Shown one piece after another: positions 51,796 through 60,376 of a stretch of DNA of 64,000 nt; position 1 is the stretch's first letter; each line of letters starts with the position of its first letter. Source of the DNA: CALBPI01 sp038529355 (GTDB lineage: Bacteria > Pseudomonadota > Gammaproteobacteria > Steroidobacterales > Woeseiaceae). The stretch spans positions 1-64,000 of the forward strand of contig JBCBDU010000014.1 in the NCBI GenBank assembly GCA_038529355.1, written 5' to 3'. The position numbers and the translations under genes were made by a program. The notes under the pieces are model-generated. The model did no database searches. It was not told where the DNA came from and was given only the letters and a program-made list of their open reading frames with translations.

Positions 51796-52115
51796 TTAAG
51801 CTCCGGCGTTGTTTGGTGTCACCGTCACGTTTAGGCGTGGATGGTGTGGTCGTTTCAGGGCATGGCAGTCAATCGACTGTCAGCACGCGAGTATACGGAT
51901 ACAAGCGCTCATGCCGCAAAGACTTCGGCAAGACGCAACGCATTCGCGGCCGTATTGACGGTTGTCTCGCGCCTTGTACCGGATTTGTCCGCTTGCAAGC
52001 TAGCTCTGGCGGCTCTGTAGCGGGTTGTATGCGCCACTCTCGTGTCTTCTGTACGCTTGGTATTCCAAGGTGTTACGCGTACTCTTGAGTACTGTATTTT
52101 ACTGCACGCCACCGC
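51796..52115. promoter_or_regulatory. Divergent intergenic region with inverted repeat (DUF808 / TPR protein)
   Basis: This 320-base gap separates back-to-back genes. The only clear element is a perfect 14-base palindrome near its right end, annotated separately, plus a small CTTGG-TATT-CCAAG repeat 10 bases before it. No coding signal is convincing on either strand. Confidence 0.4.
52079..52092. promoter_or_regulatory. Perfect inverted repeat GTACTC-TT-GAGTAC
   Basis: Six-base arms around a two-base centre, 23 bases before the ATG of the TPR protein, followed by an A/T-rich TGTATTTTA. The site is placed where a repressor could block the promoter of that gene. The cognate regulator is not evident. 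Confidence 0.4.
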
Positions 52116-54302
52116 ATGCCAATCGCTCAAGAACTCAAGCGCCGAAACGTCTTCAAGGTAGGCATCGCCTACCTCGTTGTGTCGTGGATTGTGCTGCAGG
52201 TGGCCGACGTCATTCTGGGCAATATCGGCGCGCCGCCGTGGCTGTTCAAGACGCTGCTGATGGTCATTGCATTAGGGTTCCCTGTTGCCCTTGTGATGGC
52301 TTGGGTGTTTGAGTTGACCCCTGACGGCCTGAAGCGCGACAGTGATGTGGTTCGTGACGGTCGCGGCGCGTCGCAAGCAACTGCGATGCTCAGTCTGGCG
52401 GCAACGATTGTGCTGGCTGCGATTCTCGGCTATTTCGGATTCCAGAAATGGATCGATGTCGATGAGCCCGCCTCCGACGCCGCAGCCAGTATTGCTGCGC
52501 CGCTTGAGAAGACCATTGCCGTGCTGCCGTTTACATCGCGCAGTGCATCGGCTGATGACGGATTCTTCGTTGATGGTATGCACGATGACATTTTGAATAG
52601 TCTTGCGCGCATCTCGACACTCGAAAAAGTGATTTCCGGTACGACCATGCAGGCCTACCGCAACACAGCGATGTCGGTCGCGGACATCGCCGCTGAACTG
52701 GGTGTAGCGGCAATTCTTGAAGGTGGCTTGCAACGCGCCGGTGACACGGTGCGCATCAACATGCGGTTAATTGACACCGCCACGGAGCGTTCGCTTTGGG
52801 TGCAAACGTTTGAGCGCAAGGTGACGGTTGAAAATCTGTTCGCGATCCAGAAAGAAATTACGCGTGATGTGGTCACGTCATTGAATCTTGCCTTGAGTGA
52901 TCAGGATCAACAGCAATTGGATGTGGTGCAAACTGACAGCCTCGGCGCCTACGAGCAGTATGTGCTGGCGAGAGCGCGGATGGCGTTGCGCACCGAGTCG
53001 GGATTGGCACAAGCGAAAGCGCATTTCGAGCGTGCAATCGAGCTCGATGAGGAATATGCGCTGGCCTACGTCGGGCTTGCCGATGCGTTGCGCCTGCAGT
53101 CCTTGTACGCCGGCATTGATCCGCAAAGTACCTTTGCAGCTCGACAAACTGCGATCGACAGGGCATTGACTCTGAACCCACTGTCGGGCGAGGCCTATAC
53201 GTCGTTGGCCGCGCTGTTCGAGGATCAGGGCGATCTCGAGACGGCAAAGAGCTATTTTGAACGCGCCATCGAGCTGTCGCCCAATTATTCAACGGCTCGC
53301 CACTGGTATTCGTCGCTGCTGGGAATGTTGGGGCGCGAGCAAGAAATGTTGGTGCAGATCCGCAAGGCCAGCGATATAGAGCCGGACGCTGCGATCATCC
53401 AAATGAACGAAGCGGCGGCGTTGATGCAACTGGGTCGCTACGATGAGGTGCAGCAAATACTGACGAGAGCGATTGCCCAGTACCCGGCGTTTGCCGGCTT
53501 ACACGAGGTCAGTTTCTACCTGTGGTGGTCGCGTGGGCGCCCCGATCTTGCGTTGTATTCACTCGACACCGCGACACGCCTGGCGCCGCGCAACATGGAA
53601 ATGCGCGGATTCCAATGTGTGCTTAATTTCCAGCTCATGCGAACAGATGCGGCGCGTCGTTGTATCAGTGTGTTCCGCGAAAATTTTCCGGACCACCTGG
53701 GGTTTGCAATACTGTTTGCCGAGTTACTCGATGCGCTCAGCGAACAGCAGTTCAACGCGTTGACCGGGCGACTGGAGTCGGTGGTCGACGAGCAGGACAA
53801 CGAGGCCGTGCCGCGTGCCCTCTCGCTGGCCTACCTGGGCGCCGACAAGGCGGAAGCGGCCGAGGCTGCGTTGCGTCGCTATGCCGGGCACTATTTCACG
53901 CCGCAAGTGTCGTTGCAGGATTTTGAAAATCCCACCGAAATTCGTGATGGGTTGGATGTCGCTCGCGCGTTGCAGCTGCAAGGCAAGCAAGAACAGGCGG
54001 AGCGGTTGCTACAACTCGCCGAAACGGCGTTGACTGATAGTCAGCGTATCGTGCCGGTTGATCGCGAAACCAACCTGATTCGTGTGCACCTGATCCGCGG
54101 CGATTGGGAACAGGCCGCCGCGCGGCTGACGAACGCATTGGCCGAATCTGACGCCTCTTATTTTTTCGATGATCGTACCCACTTCGGCACGTTTGATGCG
54201 CTGCCGCCGGTTTGGCTTGACGCCGTAGCGTTACTGAACGAACGCGTTGCTGAACAACGCACCCATTACGAGTCAATCAAGGACAGCCCGCTCATTCCGT
54301 GA
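52116..54302 (+). CDS. Membrane protein with TolB-like N-terminal part and TPR repeats
   Basis: A 728-residue protein. Three membrane helices (about 15-36, 44-66 and 88-107) near the N-terminus are of the kind often seen in Woeseia-type bacteria. Next comes a TolB-like/adenylate-cyclase-associated domain (KTIAVLPFTSRSASAD, then DGMHDDILNSLARI, and LGVAAILEGGLQRAG), then about ten TPR-like helices to the end. It lacks the winged-helix DNA-binding domain and the cyclase domain usual in CadC-type or cyclase-type relatives, so it is probably a scaffold or sensor. Stop is inside a hairpin. Confidence 0.8.
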   Translation: MPIAQELKRRNVFKVGIAYLVVSWIVLQVADVILGNIGAPPWLFKTLLMVIALGFPVALVMAWVFELTPDGLKRDSDVVRDGRGASQATAMLSLAATIVLAAILGYFGFQKWIDVDEPASDAAASIAAPLEKTIAVLPFTSRSASADDGFFVDGMHDDILNSLARISTLEKVISGTTMQAYRNTAMSVADIAAELGVAAILEGGLQRAGDTVRINMRLIDTATERSLWVQTFERKVTVENLFAIQKEITRDVVTSLNLALSDQDQQQLDVVQTDSLGAYEQYVLARARMALRTESGLAQAKAHFERAIELDEEYALAYVGLADALRLQSLYAGIDPQSTFAARQTAIDRALTLNPLSGEAYTSLAALFEDQGDLETAKSYFERAIELSPNYSTARHWYSSLLGMLGREQEMLVQIRKASDIEPDAAIIQMNEAAALMQLGRYDEVQQILTRAIAQYPAFAGLHEVSFYLWWSRGRPDLALYSLDTATRLAPRNMEMRGFQCVLNFQLMRTDAARRCISVFRENFPDHLGFAILFAELLDALSEQQFNALTGRLESVVDEQDNEAVPRALSLAYLGADKAEAAEAALRRYAGHYFTPQVSLQDFENPTEIRDGLDVARALQLQGKQEQAERLLQLAETALTDSQRIVPVDRETNLIRVHLIRGDWEQAAARLTNALAESDASYFFDDRTHFGTFDALPPVWLDAVALLNERVAEQRTHYESIKDSPLIP

Positions 54303-54309
54303 GCGGGCT
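54285..54309. terminator. Hairpin between convergent genes, containing the TPR gene stop
   Basis: Ten-base-pair perfect stem (AGCCCGCTCA, loop TTCCG, TGAGCGGGCT); the TPR gene TGA lies within the right arm. It lacks a T tract in either direction, so it could only be a weak or factor-assisted bidirectional terminator for the two converging genes. Confidence 0.45.
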
Positions 54310-54331
54310 AACCAGTCTGCGGATGATCTGA

Positions 54332-54904
54332 CTACGCGGTCAGAGCCGGCCACAGCCAGGCGAATACACCGGCGCTTAGCAACGCATAGATCAGTGCGTC
54401 CAGCATGAATCGTGCTGTGACGCCCCACGGATGCCCATACCAGATGGCAAACGGGATCTGCGCCCAACCGTAGGTCAGAAAAGCGGCGGTTGCGACGAAG
54501 CGAAACACCACCAGATAGTCGGCGCCAGGTTGCAGAGCCAGCGTTGCCGCGTACGCGACAAGCGTCATGCCCAGCAAGAAAAATAGCACCTGTTGTGGTA
54601 TCAATTTTGCCATATTCGGCATGCCGTTGTCATTGACAATCACCATCGCAACCGGCCCATCGGCAAAGCGTTTTTGCATTGCCGGGTCGGCCAGCTCCTT
54701 CATGTCGGTGCAGAACGGCAAGGTGTGAATGCCTTTGCTGGGATTGCCGTTACGCAGCGCTGTTGCCACCTCGTCTTCGTTGGCGAGCTGCTGATAATCG
54801 CGATCGTGATACTTCAGCAGCATGTGAATGCTCATGCTGGCAATCCACGCAGCCAGCGTGCTGAGCAGGATCGGTAGCCACAGTGCAGTTAATGAAATAC
54901 TCAT
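54332..54904 (-). CDS. Membrane protein with four hydrophobic segments, unknown function
   Basis: A 190-residue inner-membrane protein. The chosen ATG begins the first helix (SISLTALWLPILLSTLAAW); the longer frame extends into unrelated sequence. A soluble loop of about 60 residues (HDRDYQQLANEDEVATALR and so on) precedes three further hydrophobic helices. I do not recognise a family; the four-helix layout is MAPEG-like in topology but without the MAPEG motifs. GGGGGAT precedes the start on this strand. Confidence 0.65.
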   Translation of the reverse strand: MSISLTALWLPILLSTLAAWIASMSIHMLLKYHDRDYQQLANEDEVATALRNGNPSKGIHTLPFCTDMKELADPAMQKRFADGPVAMVIVNDNGMPNMAKLIPQQVLFFLLGMTLVAYAATLALQPGADYLVVFRFVATAAFLTYGWAQIPFAIWYGHPWGVTARFMLDALIYALLSAGVFAWLWPALTA

Positions 54905-55171
54905 AGATATCCCCCGATTTTTGTAGTCGTTGCGTGATGCAGCATACACCGGCTTTGCTAACAGTTGGCCGAATCGCGAAGCGCTTTTGGCCGCGCATTC
55001 ATGGCGTGGTCGCATGCACGTTTCGGACAATGCTATTCGTTCGGTGGTAGTGACAAGGTGAGATAAAAGCGCTGTTCGTCATAGAAATATAGTGAGCAAC
55101 GACGATCGCAAGCGCTGAAACTGTTGCTGCAATCAACACTGAGCGCGAACCACAAGAATAAGGGGAAAACG

Positions 55172-56632
55172 ATGAACCACGCTAAACTCATGCTGGCTTT
55201 GCTGGTCAGCGCCGTCATGTTCGGTCTCGCAGGCAACGCGGTCGCGCACGAGCAACATCGCTGCGTTAAGGGTTTTCCGGACAGGCCTGTACTCGACGGA
55301 CACCTCGAACAACATTCGATCGTTTCCTCCCGCGCCGATCTTGGCGACGTGTTCGCACATGGAGGGGCACTGTTTGCCGCGTCATTTAACGTTTGTGACG
55401 GGCAGGGTCGCCCTGCGACGACCGGTGCCGGTGCCAAGCGACAAATCGGCCAGCCATCGTTTTCGCGATTGTCTGGACCGGACGCAAACTCCTGTGCTGG
55501 ATGTCATAACGAGCCGTTCGTTGGTGGTGCCGGCGACTTTGTCGCCAACGTCTTTGTGTTGGCTCAGGCTGCCGATCCGGTGGTGACTTCAACCGACGCT
55601 CAATTCAGTAACAATCGCAACAGCCTGGGCATGTTTGGTTCCGGACCTGTAGAGATGCTGGCGCGCGAAATGAGCGTTGAACTGCAGACGCAGGCAGCTG
55701 CGCTGCCCGACGGCGTGCACACGCTGCAGTCCAAAGGTGTCTCGTTCGACATCGTCAAGGTTGGAGGCGTGGTGGTCGAAGCTAAGGGGATTGATACCGA
55801 TCTGATTGTGAAGCCGTTTCATCAGGCCGGTGTTGTGACGTCGCTGCGCGAATTCAGCACTAATGCTATGAATCACCATCATGGCATGCAGGCCGAAGAG
55901 CGTTTTGATCTGAATCCGTCCAAGAATTTCGATGGCGATTTCGATGAGGATGGCGTGTACCGCGAGTTGACGGTTGGCGACATCACCGCGGTCACGCTGT
56001 GGCAAGCACAATTGGCAACCCCGGTACAGGTCGTGGAGGGCTCCGATGCATTTAAGCGGCGTGTTGCGTTGGGTGAGAAGTGGTTTGACAAGGTTGGCTG
56101 CAGCGGTTGTCACACGCCGGAAATGCACCTGACTGCGCGCGAGTTCGTGGAGCCGAATCCATTCAACCCGCCAGGTACCTGTAGCGACACGTCAGTCTGT
56201 CCGTCAGTTGCGTTCGACATGACGACAACGGGGCAAGGTGCGCGGCTGGAGCCAACACCCGATGGTGGTGCGGTCGTGCGCGCCTATACCGATCTGAAGC
56301 GGCACAATCTGTGTGATCCGGAAGACCGCCCTGATGCGATCCGGCACTATTGCAACGAGCAGCTGGCGCAAGGGCGGCCCGACCAGGACGGTCGTCCCGG
56401 AACCGAGTTCTTTTTGACCCGCAAATTGTGGGACGTCGGCAACTCTGCGCCCTATGGTCATCGCGGTGACCTGACAACGATCGCAGACGCGATCTACGCG
56501 CACGGCGGCGAGGCGCGTGAGGTGCGTGATAGGTTCGCGGGGCTGTCGGCAGCCCGACAACTGATGGTAGTCGATTTTCTGCGCACGCTGCAGGTTCAAC
56601 TGCCCGACGAGACAGCCGGCGAAGCCGACTAG
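55172..56632 (+). CDS. Di-haem oxidoreductase (putative peroxidase)
   Basis: Exported c-type cytochrome of 486 residues. The ATG with signal peptide MLALLVSAVMFGLAGNAVA is used; an upstream start gives an unlikely extension. Two haem-binding motifs are clear: CAGCH (108-112) and CSGCH (310-314). The N-terminal region (LGDVFAHGGALFAASFN), PSFSRLSGPDANSC and the final RKLWDVGNSAPYGHRG block match the DUF1111/di-haem oxidoreductase family. Likely role is electron transfer to or from peroxide in the periplasm. A good terminator follows 50 bases downstream. Confidence 0.88.
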   Translation: MNHAKLMLALLVSAVMFGLAGNAVAHEQHRCVKGFPDRPVLDGHLEQHSIVSSRADLGDVFAHGGALFAASFNVCDGQGRPATTGAGAKRQIGQPSFSRLSGPDANSCAGCHNEPFVGGAGDFVANVFVLAQAADPVVTSTDAQFSNNRNSLGMFGSGPVEMLAREMSVELQTQAAALPDGVHTLQSKGVSFDIVKVGGVVVEAKGIDTDLIVKPFHQAGVVTSLREFSTNAMNHHHGMQAEERFDLNPSKNFDGDFDEDGVYRELTVGDITAVTLWQAQLATPVQVVEGSDAFKRRVALGEKWFDKVGCSGCHTPEMHLTAREFVEPNPFNPPGTCSDTSVCPSVAFDMTTTGQGARLEPTPDGGAVVRAYTDLKRHNLCDPEDRPDAIRHYCNEQLAQGRPDQDGRPGTEFFLTRKLWDVGNSAPYGHRGDLTTIADAIYAHGGEAREVRDRFAGLSAARQLMVVDFLRTLQVQLPDETAGEAD

Positions 56633-56683
56633 GCGTCCTCACGAGACAGCCGACCAAAGGTCATTGCAGCGCAGCAGGTCACG

Positions 56684-56715
56684 AGCGAGCCGGATTTTCC
56701 GGCTCGCTTCTTTTT
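56684..56715 (+). terminator. Rho-independent terminator of the di-haem oxidoreductase gene
   Basis: Ten-base-pair perfect stem AGCGAGCCGG/CCGGCTCGCT with a five-base loop ATTTT, directly followed by TCTTTTT. The layout is a textbook intrinsic terminator in the plus direction, starting 52 bases after the di-haem stop. Confidence 0.9.
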
Positions 56716-56900
56716 GCTTTGCACAAACACGACCTGTTCGTCACGCGGGTGGCTGAATATGCAGTAACGCGGCGGTTTCGCTGGTTGCCGTGGCGCAGAT
56801 TCAGACAATCAACGCCGAATGACACGTGGTACTAGCACGATAATCACCTCCCGTGGTGATCGCCGGACTATAAGTCACTGAAAAACATAGTGATAGCTTA

Positions 56901-56937
56901 ATAGATGATCTCTATCGGCCTAATTGAGACAATTAAC
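56901..56937 (+). promoter_or_regulatory. OxyR-like binding site of ahpC
   Basis: The half-site ATAG-N7-CTAT is exact (56901-56915). After seven bases a weaker second half follows, ATTG-N7-TAAC. Four quarter-sites at seven-base spacing is the OxyR tetramer pattern, and the right half overlaps the -35 box as at activated OxyR promoters. Together with the ahp genes downstream this supports OxyR control, although no oxyR gene is seen nearby. Confidence 0.6.
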
Positions 56938-56952
56938 TGTTAGCTCTATGGT
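56924..56952 (+). promoter_or_regulatory. sigma70 promoter of ahpC
   Basis: TTGAGA and TATGGT hexamers are spaced by exactly 17 bases and would start transcription near 56959, leaving a leader of about 50 bases before the ahpC ATG. The position supports the ahpC start chosen, because the alternative ATG at 56955 would be at or before the transcription start. Confidence 0.65.
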
Positions 56953-57008
56953 TCATGCTGGACAATGCATGGCAATTCTTAACCGCAACCCGAAAAGGAT
57001 GTAATCCA

Positions 57009-57572
57009 ATGGCACTTATTGGCAAACCGATTCCCGAGTTCTCCGCTGACGTATTCCACGCCAACGAGTTCACGACTGTTACGTCGGAAGACGTGAAAGG
57101 CAAATGGTCCATCTTCTTGTTCTACCCGGCTGACTTTACCTTCGTCTGCCCGACGGAGCTTGAAGATATGGCAGCGCATTACCCTGAGCTGCAGGAATTG
57201 GGCGTTGAAGTTTACGCTGTCTCTACCGACTCACACTTTGTGCACAAAGCCTGGCACGAAACCAGTGAAGCCATTGGTAAAGTGAACTACCCGATGATCG
57301 GCGATCCGACCGGTGCGATCACGCGCGGTTTTGACGTCATGATCGAAGAAGCGGGACAGGCACTGCGCGGCACGTTCCTCGTCGACCCGGATGGCATCAT
57401 TCAGGTTTACGAAATCCACACGCTGGGTGTGGGTCGTTCTGCCAAAGACATGGTTCGCAAAGTCAAGGCGGCACAGTACGTGCGCGACAATGACGGCGAA
57501 GTGTGCCCTGCGGCATGGGAGAAGGGCGAGAAAACCCTGACACCGTCACTTGATCTGGTTGGCAAAATCTAA
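57009..57572 (+). CDS. ahpC: Alkyl hydroperoxide reductase subunit C (peroxiredoxin)
   Basis: Typical 2-Cys peroxiredoxin of 187 residues that reduces hydrogen peroxide and organic peroxides. The peroxidatic Cys47 is in DFTFVCPTE and the resolving Cys166 in EVCPAAW, nearly the same positions as in E. coli AhpC. The start follows AAAAGGA by eight bases and gives MALIGKPIPEF. Its partner reductase ahpF lies 73 bases downstream after a strong hairpin. Regulation by OxyR is suggested by the upstream site. Confidence 0.95.
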   Translation: MALIGKPIPEFSADVFHANEFTTVTSEDVKGKWSIFLFYPADFTFVCPTELEDMAAHYPELQELGVEVYAVSTDSHFVHKAWHETSEAIGKVNYPMIGDPTGAITRGFDVMIEEAGQALRGTFLVDPDGIIQVYEIHTLGVGRSAKDMVRKVKAAQYVRDNDGEVCPAAWEKGEKTLTPSLDLVGKI

Positions 57573-57599
57573 GCTGACCGTACTTTATCGATAGCCGAA

Positions 57600-57623
57600 T
57601 CGGGGCGGCGCAAGCCGCCCCGA
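57600..57623 (+). ncRNA. Intercistronic hairpin between ahpC and ahpF
   Basis: A ten-base-pair perfect stem (TCGGGGCGGC/GCCGCCCCGA) closed by a GCAA tetraloop, of the very stable GNRA class. It lies 27 bases after ahpC and 22 before ahpF, with ATTCCCT rather than a T tract after it. It may stop a share of transcripts or protect the ahpC 3' end, giving more AhpC than AhpF. Confidence 0.55.
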
Positions 57624-57645
57624 ATTCCCTCCGGAGATAGAACTC

Positions 57646-59241
57646 ATGCTGACCCCAGAATTATTGACTGCTGTTAAAACCTATACGGCGAATCTGACGC
57701 ATGATCTGACATTCGTGGTGCAGACGGGCGAGCATGAGAAACGTGCGGAGCTGATCGATTTCCTGCAAAAATTTGCCAGTGTTTCCGACCGCATGCGTGT
57801 CGACGAGCGTGACACGCAGGGCGCGCTGCGGGGCGCCTTGAGTTTCGCAATTGAAGCTGACGGCGATGACACGGGGATTGTGTTCTCCGGTATTCCGGGC
57901 GGTCACGAGTTCAACTCTTTCATGTTGGCGGTGCTCAACAATGCCGGCACCCCGGTCAAGCTGGACGACGCGCTGAAACGCATCATTGAAAACGTCGGCG
58001 AGACATTGAATTTCGAAACGGTCGTGAGCCTGAGCTGCCACAACTGCCCGGATGTTGTGCAGACGCTGAACCAGTTCGCAACGCTGAGCACGAGCATTAG
58101 CGCCGAGATGATCGACGGCGGCGAATACCCGCAGGTTGTCGACGAGCGCAACGTGCAGGGTGTGCCTGCTGTATTTTTGAATGGCGAGCCGTTCGCCAAC
58201 GGCAAGATTGATACCGCGACGCTTGTTGAAAAATTACTGCAGCGCTACCCGAATATCGCGAGTGCCGGTGCCGACTCCGCGCCAACGCTGCCGTTGCAAG
58301 ATGTAGCAGTCATTGGTGGCGGTCCGGCTGGTGTTGCCGCGGCGATCTATGCGGCACGCAAGGGTTTTAAAGTGACTGTCATTGCTGAGCGTTTCGGCGG
58401 GCAGGTCAAAGACACGATGGGCATCGAAAACCTGGTATCAATCCCGCAGACGACGGGTCCCGAGGTTGTCAAAGGACTGGCCGAGCATCTACAGGATTAC
58501 GATATCACGCTGAAAGAGCATCTTCGTGTTGATCACGTGGACTCCGGTGACGTCAAGACGCTGACGCTATCGTCCGGCGAAGTGATTCGCGCGCGTTCCG
58601 TGATTGTCTCGACCGGCGCGAACTGGCGTGAGTTAGGCATTCCCGGCGAGAAAGAATACATCGGCAACGGCGTCGCTTATTGCCCGCACTGCGATGGACC
58701 GTTCTTTAAAGGCAAGGATGTTGCCGTCGTTGGCGGTGGCAACTCAGGTATTGAGGCGGCGCTGGATCTGGCGGGCATCGTACGCCACGTGACGGTGCTC
58801 GAATTCATGCCGGAGCTCAAGGCCGACAAAGTCCTGGTCGACAAGGCGCGTGAGCGTGACAACATCACGATCATCACCAACGCACAGTCGAAAGAGATCA
58901 GGGCAACCGACGGTAAGGTCAGCAGCATCGAATACGTGGCGCGCGACAGTGGCGACGTACATGAGATTGAACTCTCGGCGGTGTTCGTACAGATTGGTCT
59001 GGTACCGAACTCTGCGTTCCTGAAAGGCGTTGTCGACATGACGCAATACGGCGAGATCATTATCAACGAAAAGGCCGAGACCAGTGAACCGGGAATTCTG
59101 GCTTGTGGCGATGTAACGACCGTACCGTACAAGCAAATCGTCATCGCGTTGGGCGAGGGCAGTAAGGCTGCGCTTTCTGCATTCGAGTATCTGGTCATGC
59201 ACGCACCCGAGGTGACAGACGCCGCCGCGCAAGCGGCGTAG
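57646..59241 (+). CDS. ahpF: Alkyl hydroperoxide reductase subunit F
   Basis: Flavoprotein disulfide reductase that regenerates AhpC with NADH. The 531 residues have an N-terminal double-thioredoxin domain with CHNC (C131/C134), an FAD-binding domain (GGGPAG, 224-229), the redox centre CPHC (C346/C349) followed by DGPFF, and an NADH-binding segment (GGGNSGIEAALDLAG). This is the complete AhpF layout. A strong CTCCGGAG-type region precedes the ATG. Confidence 0.95.
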   Translation: MLTPELLTAVKTYTANLTHDLTFVVQTGEHEKRAELIDFLQKFASVSDRMRVDERDTQGALRGALSFAIEADGDDTGIVFSGIPGGHEFNSFMLAVLNNAGTPVKLDDALKRIIENVGETLNFETVVSLSCHNCPDVVQTLNQFATLSTSISAEMIDGGEYPQVVDERNVQGVPAVFLNGEPFANGKIDTATLVEKLLQRYPNIASAGADSAPTLPLQDVAVIGGGPAGVAAAIYAARKGFKVTVIAERFGGQVKDTMGIENLVSIPQTTGPEVVKGLAEHLQDYDITLKEHLRVDHVDSGDVKTLTLSSGEVIRARSVIVSTGANWRELGIPGEKEYIGNGVAYCPHCDGPFFKGKDVAVVGGGNSGIEAALDLAGIVRHVTVLEFMPELKADKVLVDKARERDNITIITNAQSKEIRATDGKVSSIEYVARDSGDVHEIELSAVFVQIGLVPNSAFLKGVVDMTQYGEIIINEKAETSEPGILACGDVTTVPYKQIVIALGEGSKAALSAFEYLVMHAPEVTDAAAQAA

Positions 59242-59453
59242 TCATTGGTCGGCCGTTGTCGTAGCGTTACGACAGATCACGCTTGGCGGCAGGCTGAATG
59301 CCACAGGTTCTGGCGCGCGTTGCACGACGACGAACCGGGGCCGTATTGCGGATACGCCAAACCAGCGCGGTGTGGCCGCCCGGAATTGATTCGGTCGCGC
59401 GCACGTGCGGCTCGCGGTGTACTCTATCCTCACTACCGTGGTGATCGAGGTCT

Positions 59454-60374
59454 ATGATGAATTCCAGCAAGCAACGAATCGTTAGTGTCTGTCTGGCAGC
59501 ATTGGTGTTGTTGATGAGCGGTTGCGCGACGCAGGGCGGCGGCAAGTTTGATCCGGTGACATCTGACATACCGAAGATTGATCCGCTCTATCCGCCCACC
59601 AACGTAGAGCTGTCGTTCAACAGTGGCGGTGCGCAGTTGCCAGCCTATCTGATGATTGCCAATGGCCGTGGGCCGCACCCGACGGTGTTGTTGTTGCACG
59701 GTTTCCCTGGCAACGAAAAGAATCTGGACATCGCGCAGGCGTTGCGGCGTGCTGGCTTCAATGTGATGTTCTTCAACTACCGCGGTGCCTGGGGTGCACA
59801 AGGCGAGTTTCGCATCGCCAACCTGTCGCGCGACGCGGCCAATGCCGTGCAGTTCCTGCGCTCTCGCGCCAGCGAGTACCGCATCGATCAGTTGCAGCTA
59901 TCGTTGCTAGGTCATTCGATGGGCGGGTTCGCTGCGTTGCGCACGGTTGCGCGTGACTCGCGCCTTGATTGTGTCGTTGGCCTCGCCGCTGCCAATGTGG
60001 GTGCAATCGCATCGCGTAGCGACAAAGAGCAAGCGGATTTCGCCGCCTATGCAGACGGCTTGTTTATGCTAAATGGTTATTCGGGGCGTACTGCACTTCG
60101 CGAGCTGCGCCAGAATGCGCGCGAGTTTGATCTGCTGAATGATGTCGGTGGCATGGGTGGTAAATCGGTGCTGCTTATTACCGGTACCGAGGACACGGCG
60201 GTGCCGGTCACGGTGCAACGGCAGCTCGCTGAGGCTTATGCGGCAGATCCGCGAATCAATCTCACGGCGATCGAAATTCCCGGTGATCATGCCTTTTCCG
60301 GGCAGCGGATCGCGTTACAGCGACTAGTCATGCAATGGCTAGTACGAAACTGTGCCTGGTCAATGCGAGGTTAG
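59454..60374 (+). CDS. Alpha/beta hydrolase lipoprotein
   Basis: Exported alpha/beta hydrolase of 306 residues with a lipobox LMSGC (Cys24). The nucleophile elbow is GHSMGG, an HGFPGNE stretch forms the oxyanion region, and the likely acid and His are in TGTEDTAVPV and PGDHAFSG. Members of this group include esterases and peptidases; the substrate is unknown. A GGTCT-like weak ribosome site precedes the ATG; a second ATG follows three bases later. The stop is directly followed by the start of the next gene. Confidence 0.83.
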   Translation: MMNSSKQRIVSVCLAALVLLMSGCATQGGGKFDPVTSDIPKIDPLYPPTNVELSFNSGGAQLPAYLMIANGRGPHPTVLLLHGFPGNEKNLDIAQALRRAGFNVMFFNYRGAWGAQGEFRIANLSRDAANAVQFLRSRASEYRIDQLQLSLLGHSMGGFAALRTVARDSRLDCVVGLAAANVGAIASRSDKEQADFAAYADGLFMLNGYSGRTALRELRQNAREFDLLNDVGGMGGKSVLLITGTEDTAVPVTVQRQLAEAYAADPRINLTAIEIPGDHAFSGQRIALQRLVMQWLVRNCAWSMRG

Positions 60375-60376
60375 TG

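Larger units (their letters stand above)
56633..57008. other. Intergenic region carrying terminator, OxyR-like site and ahpC promoter
   Basis: This 376-base gap holds the terminator of the di-haem gene in its first 80 bases and the ahpC control elements in its last 110 bases; both are annotated separately. The middle part (56716-56880) shows only an ATCACC-TCCCGT-GGTGAT inverted repeat near 56842-56859, and no gene. Confidence 0.6.
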
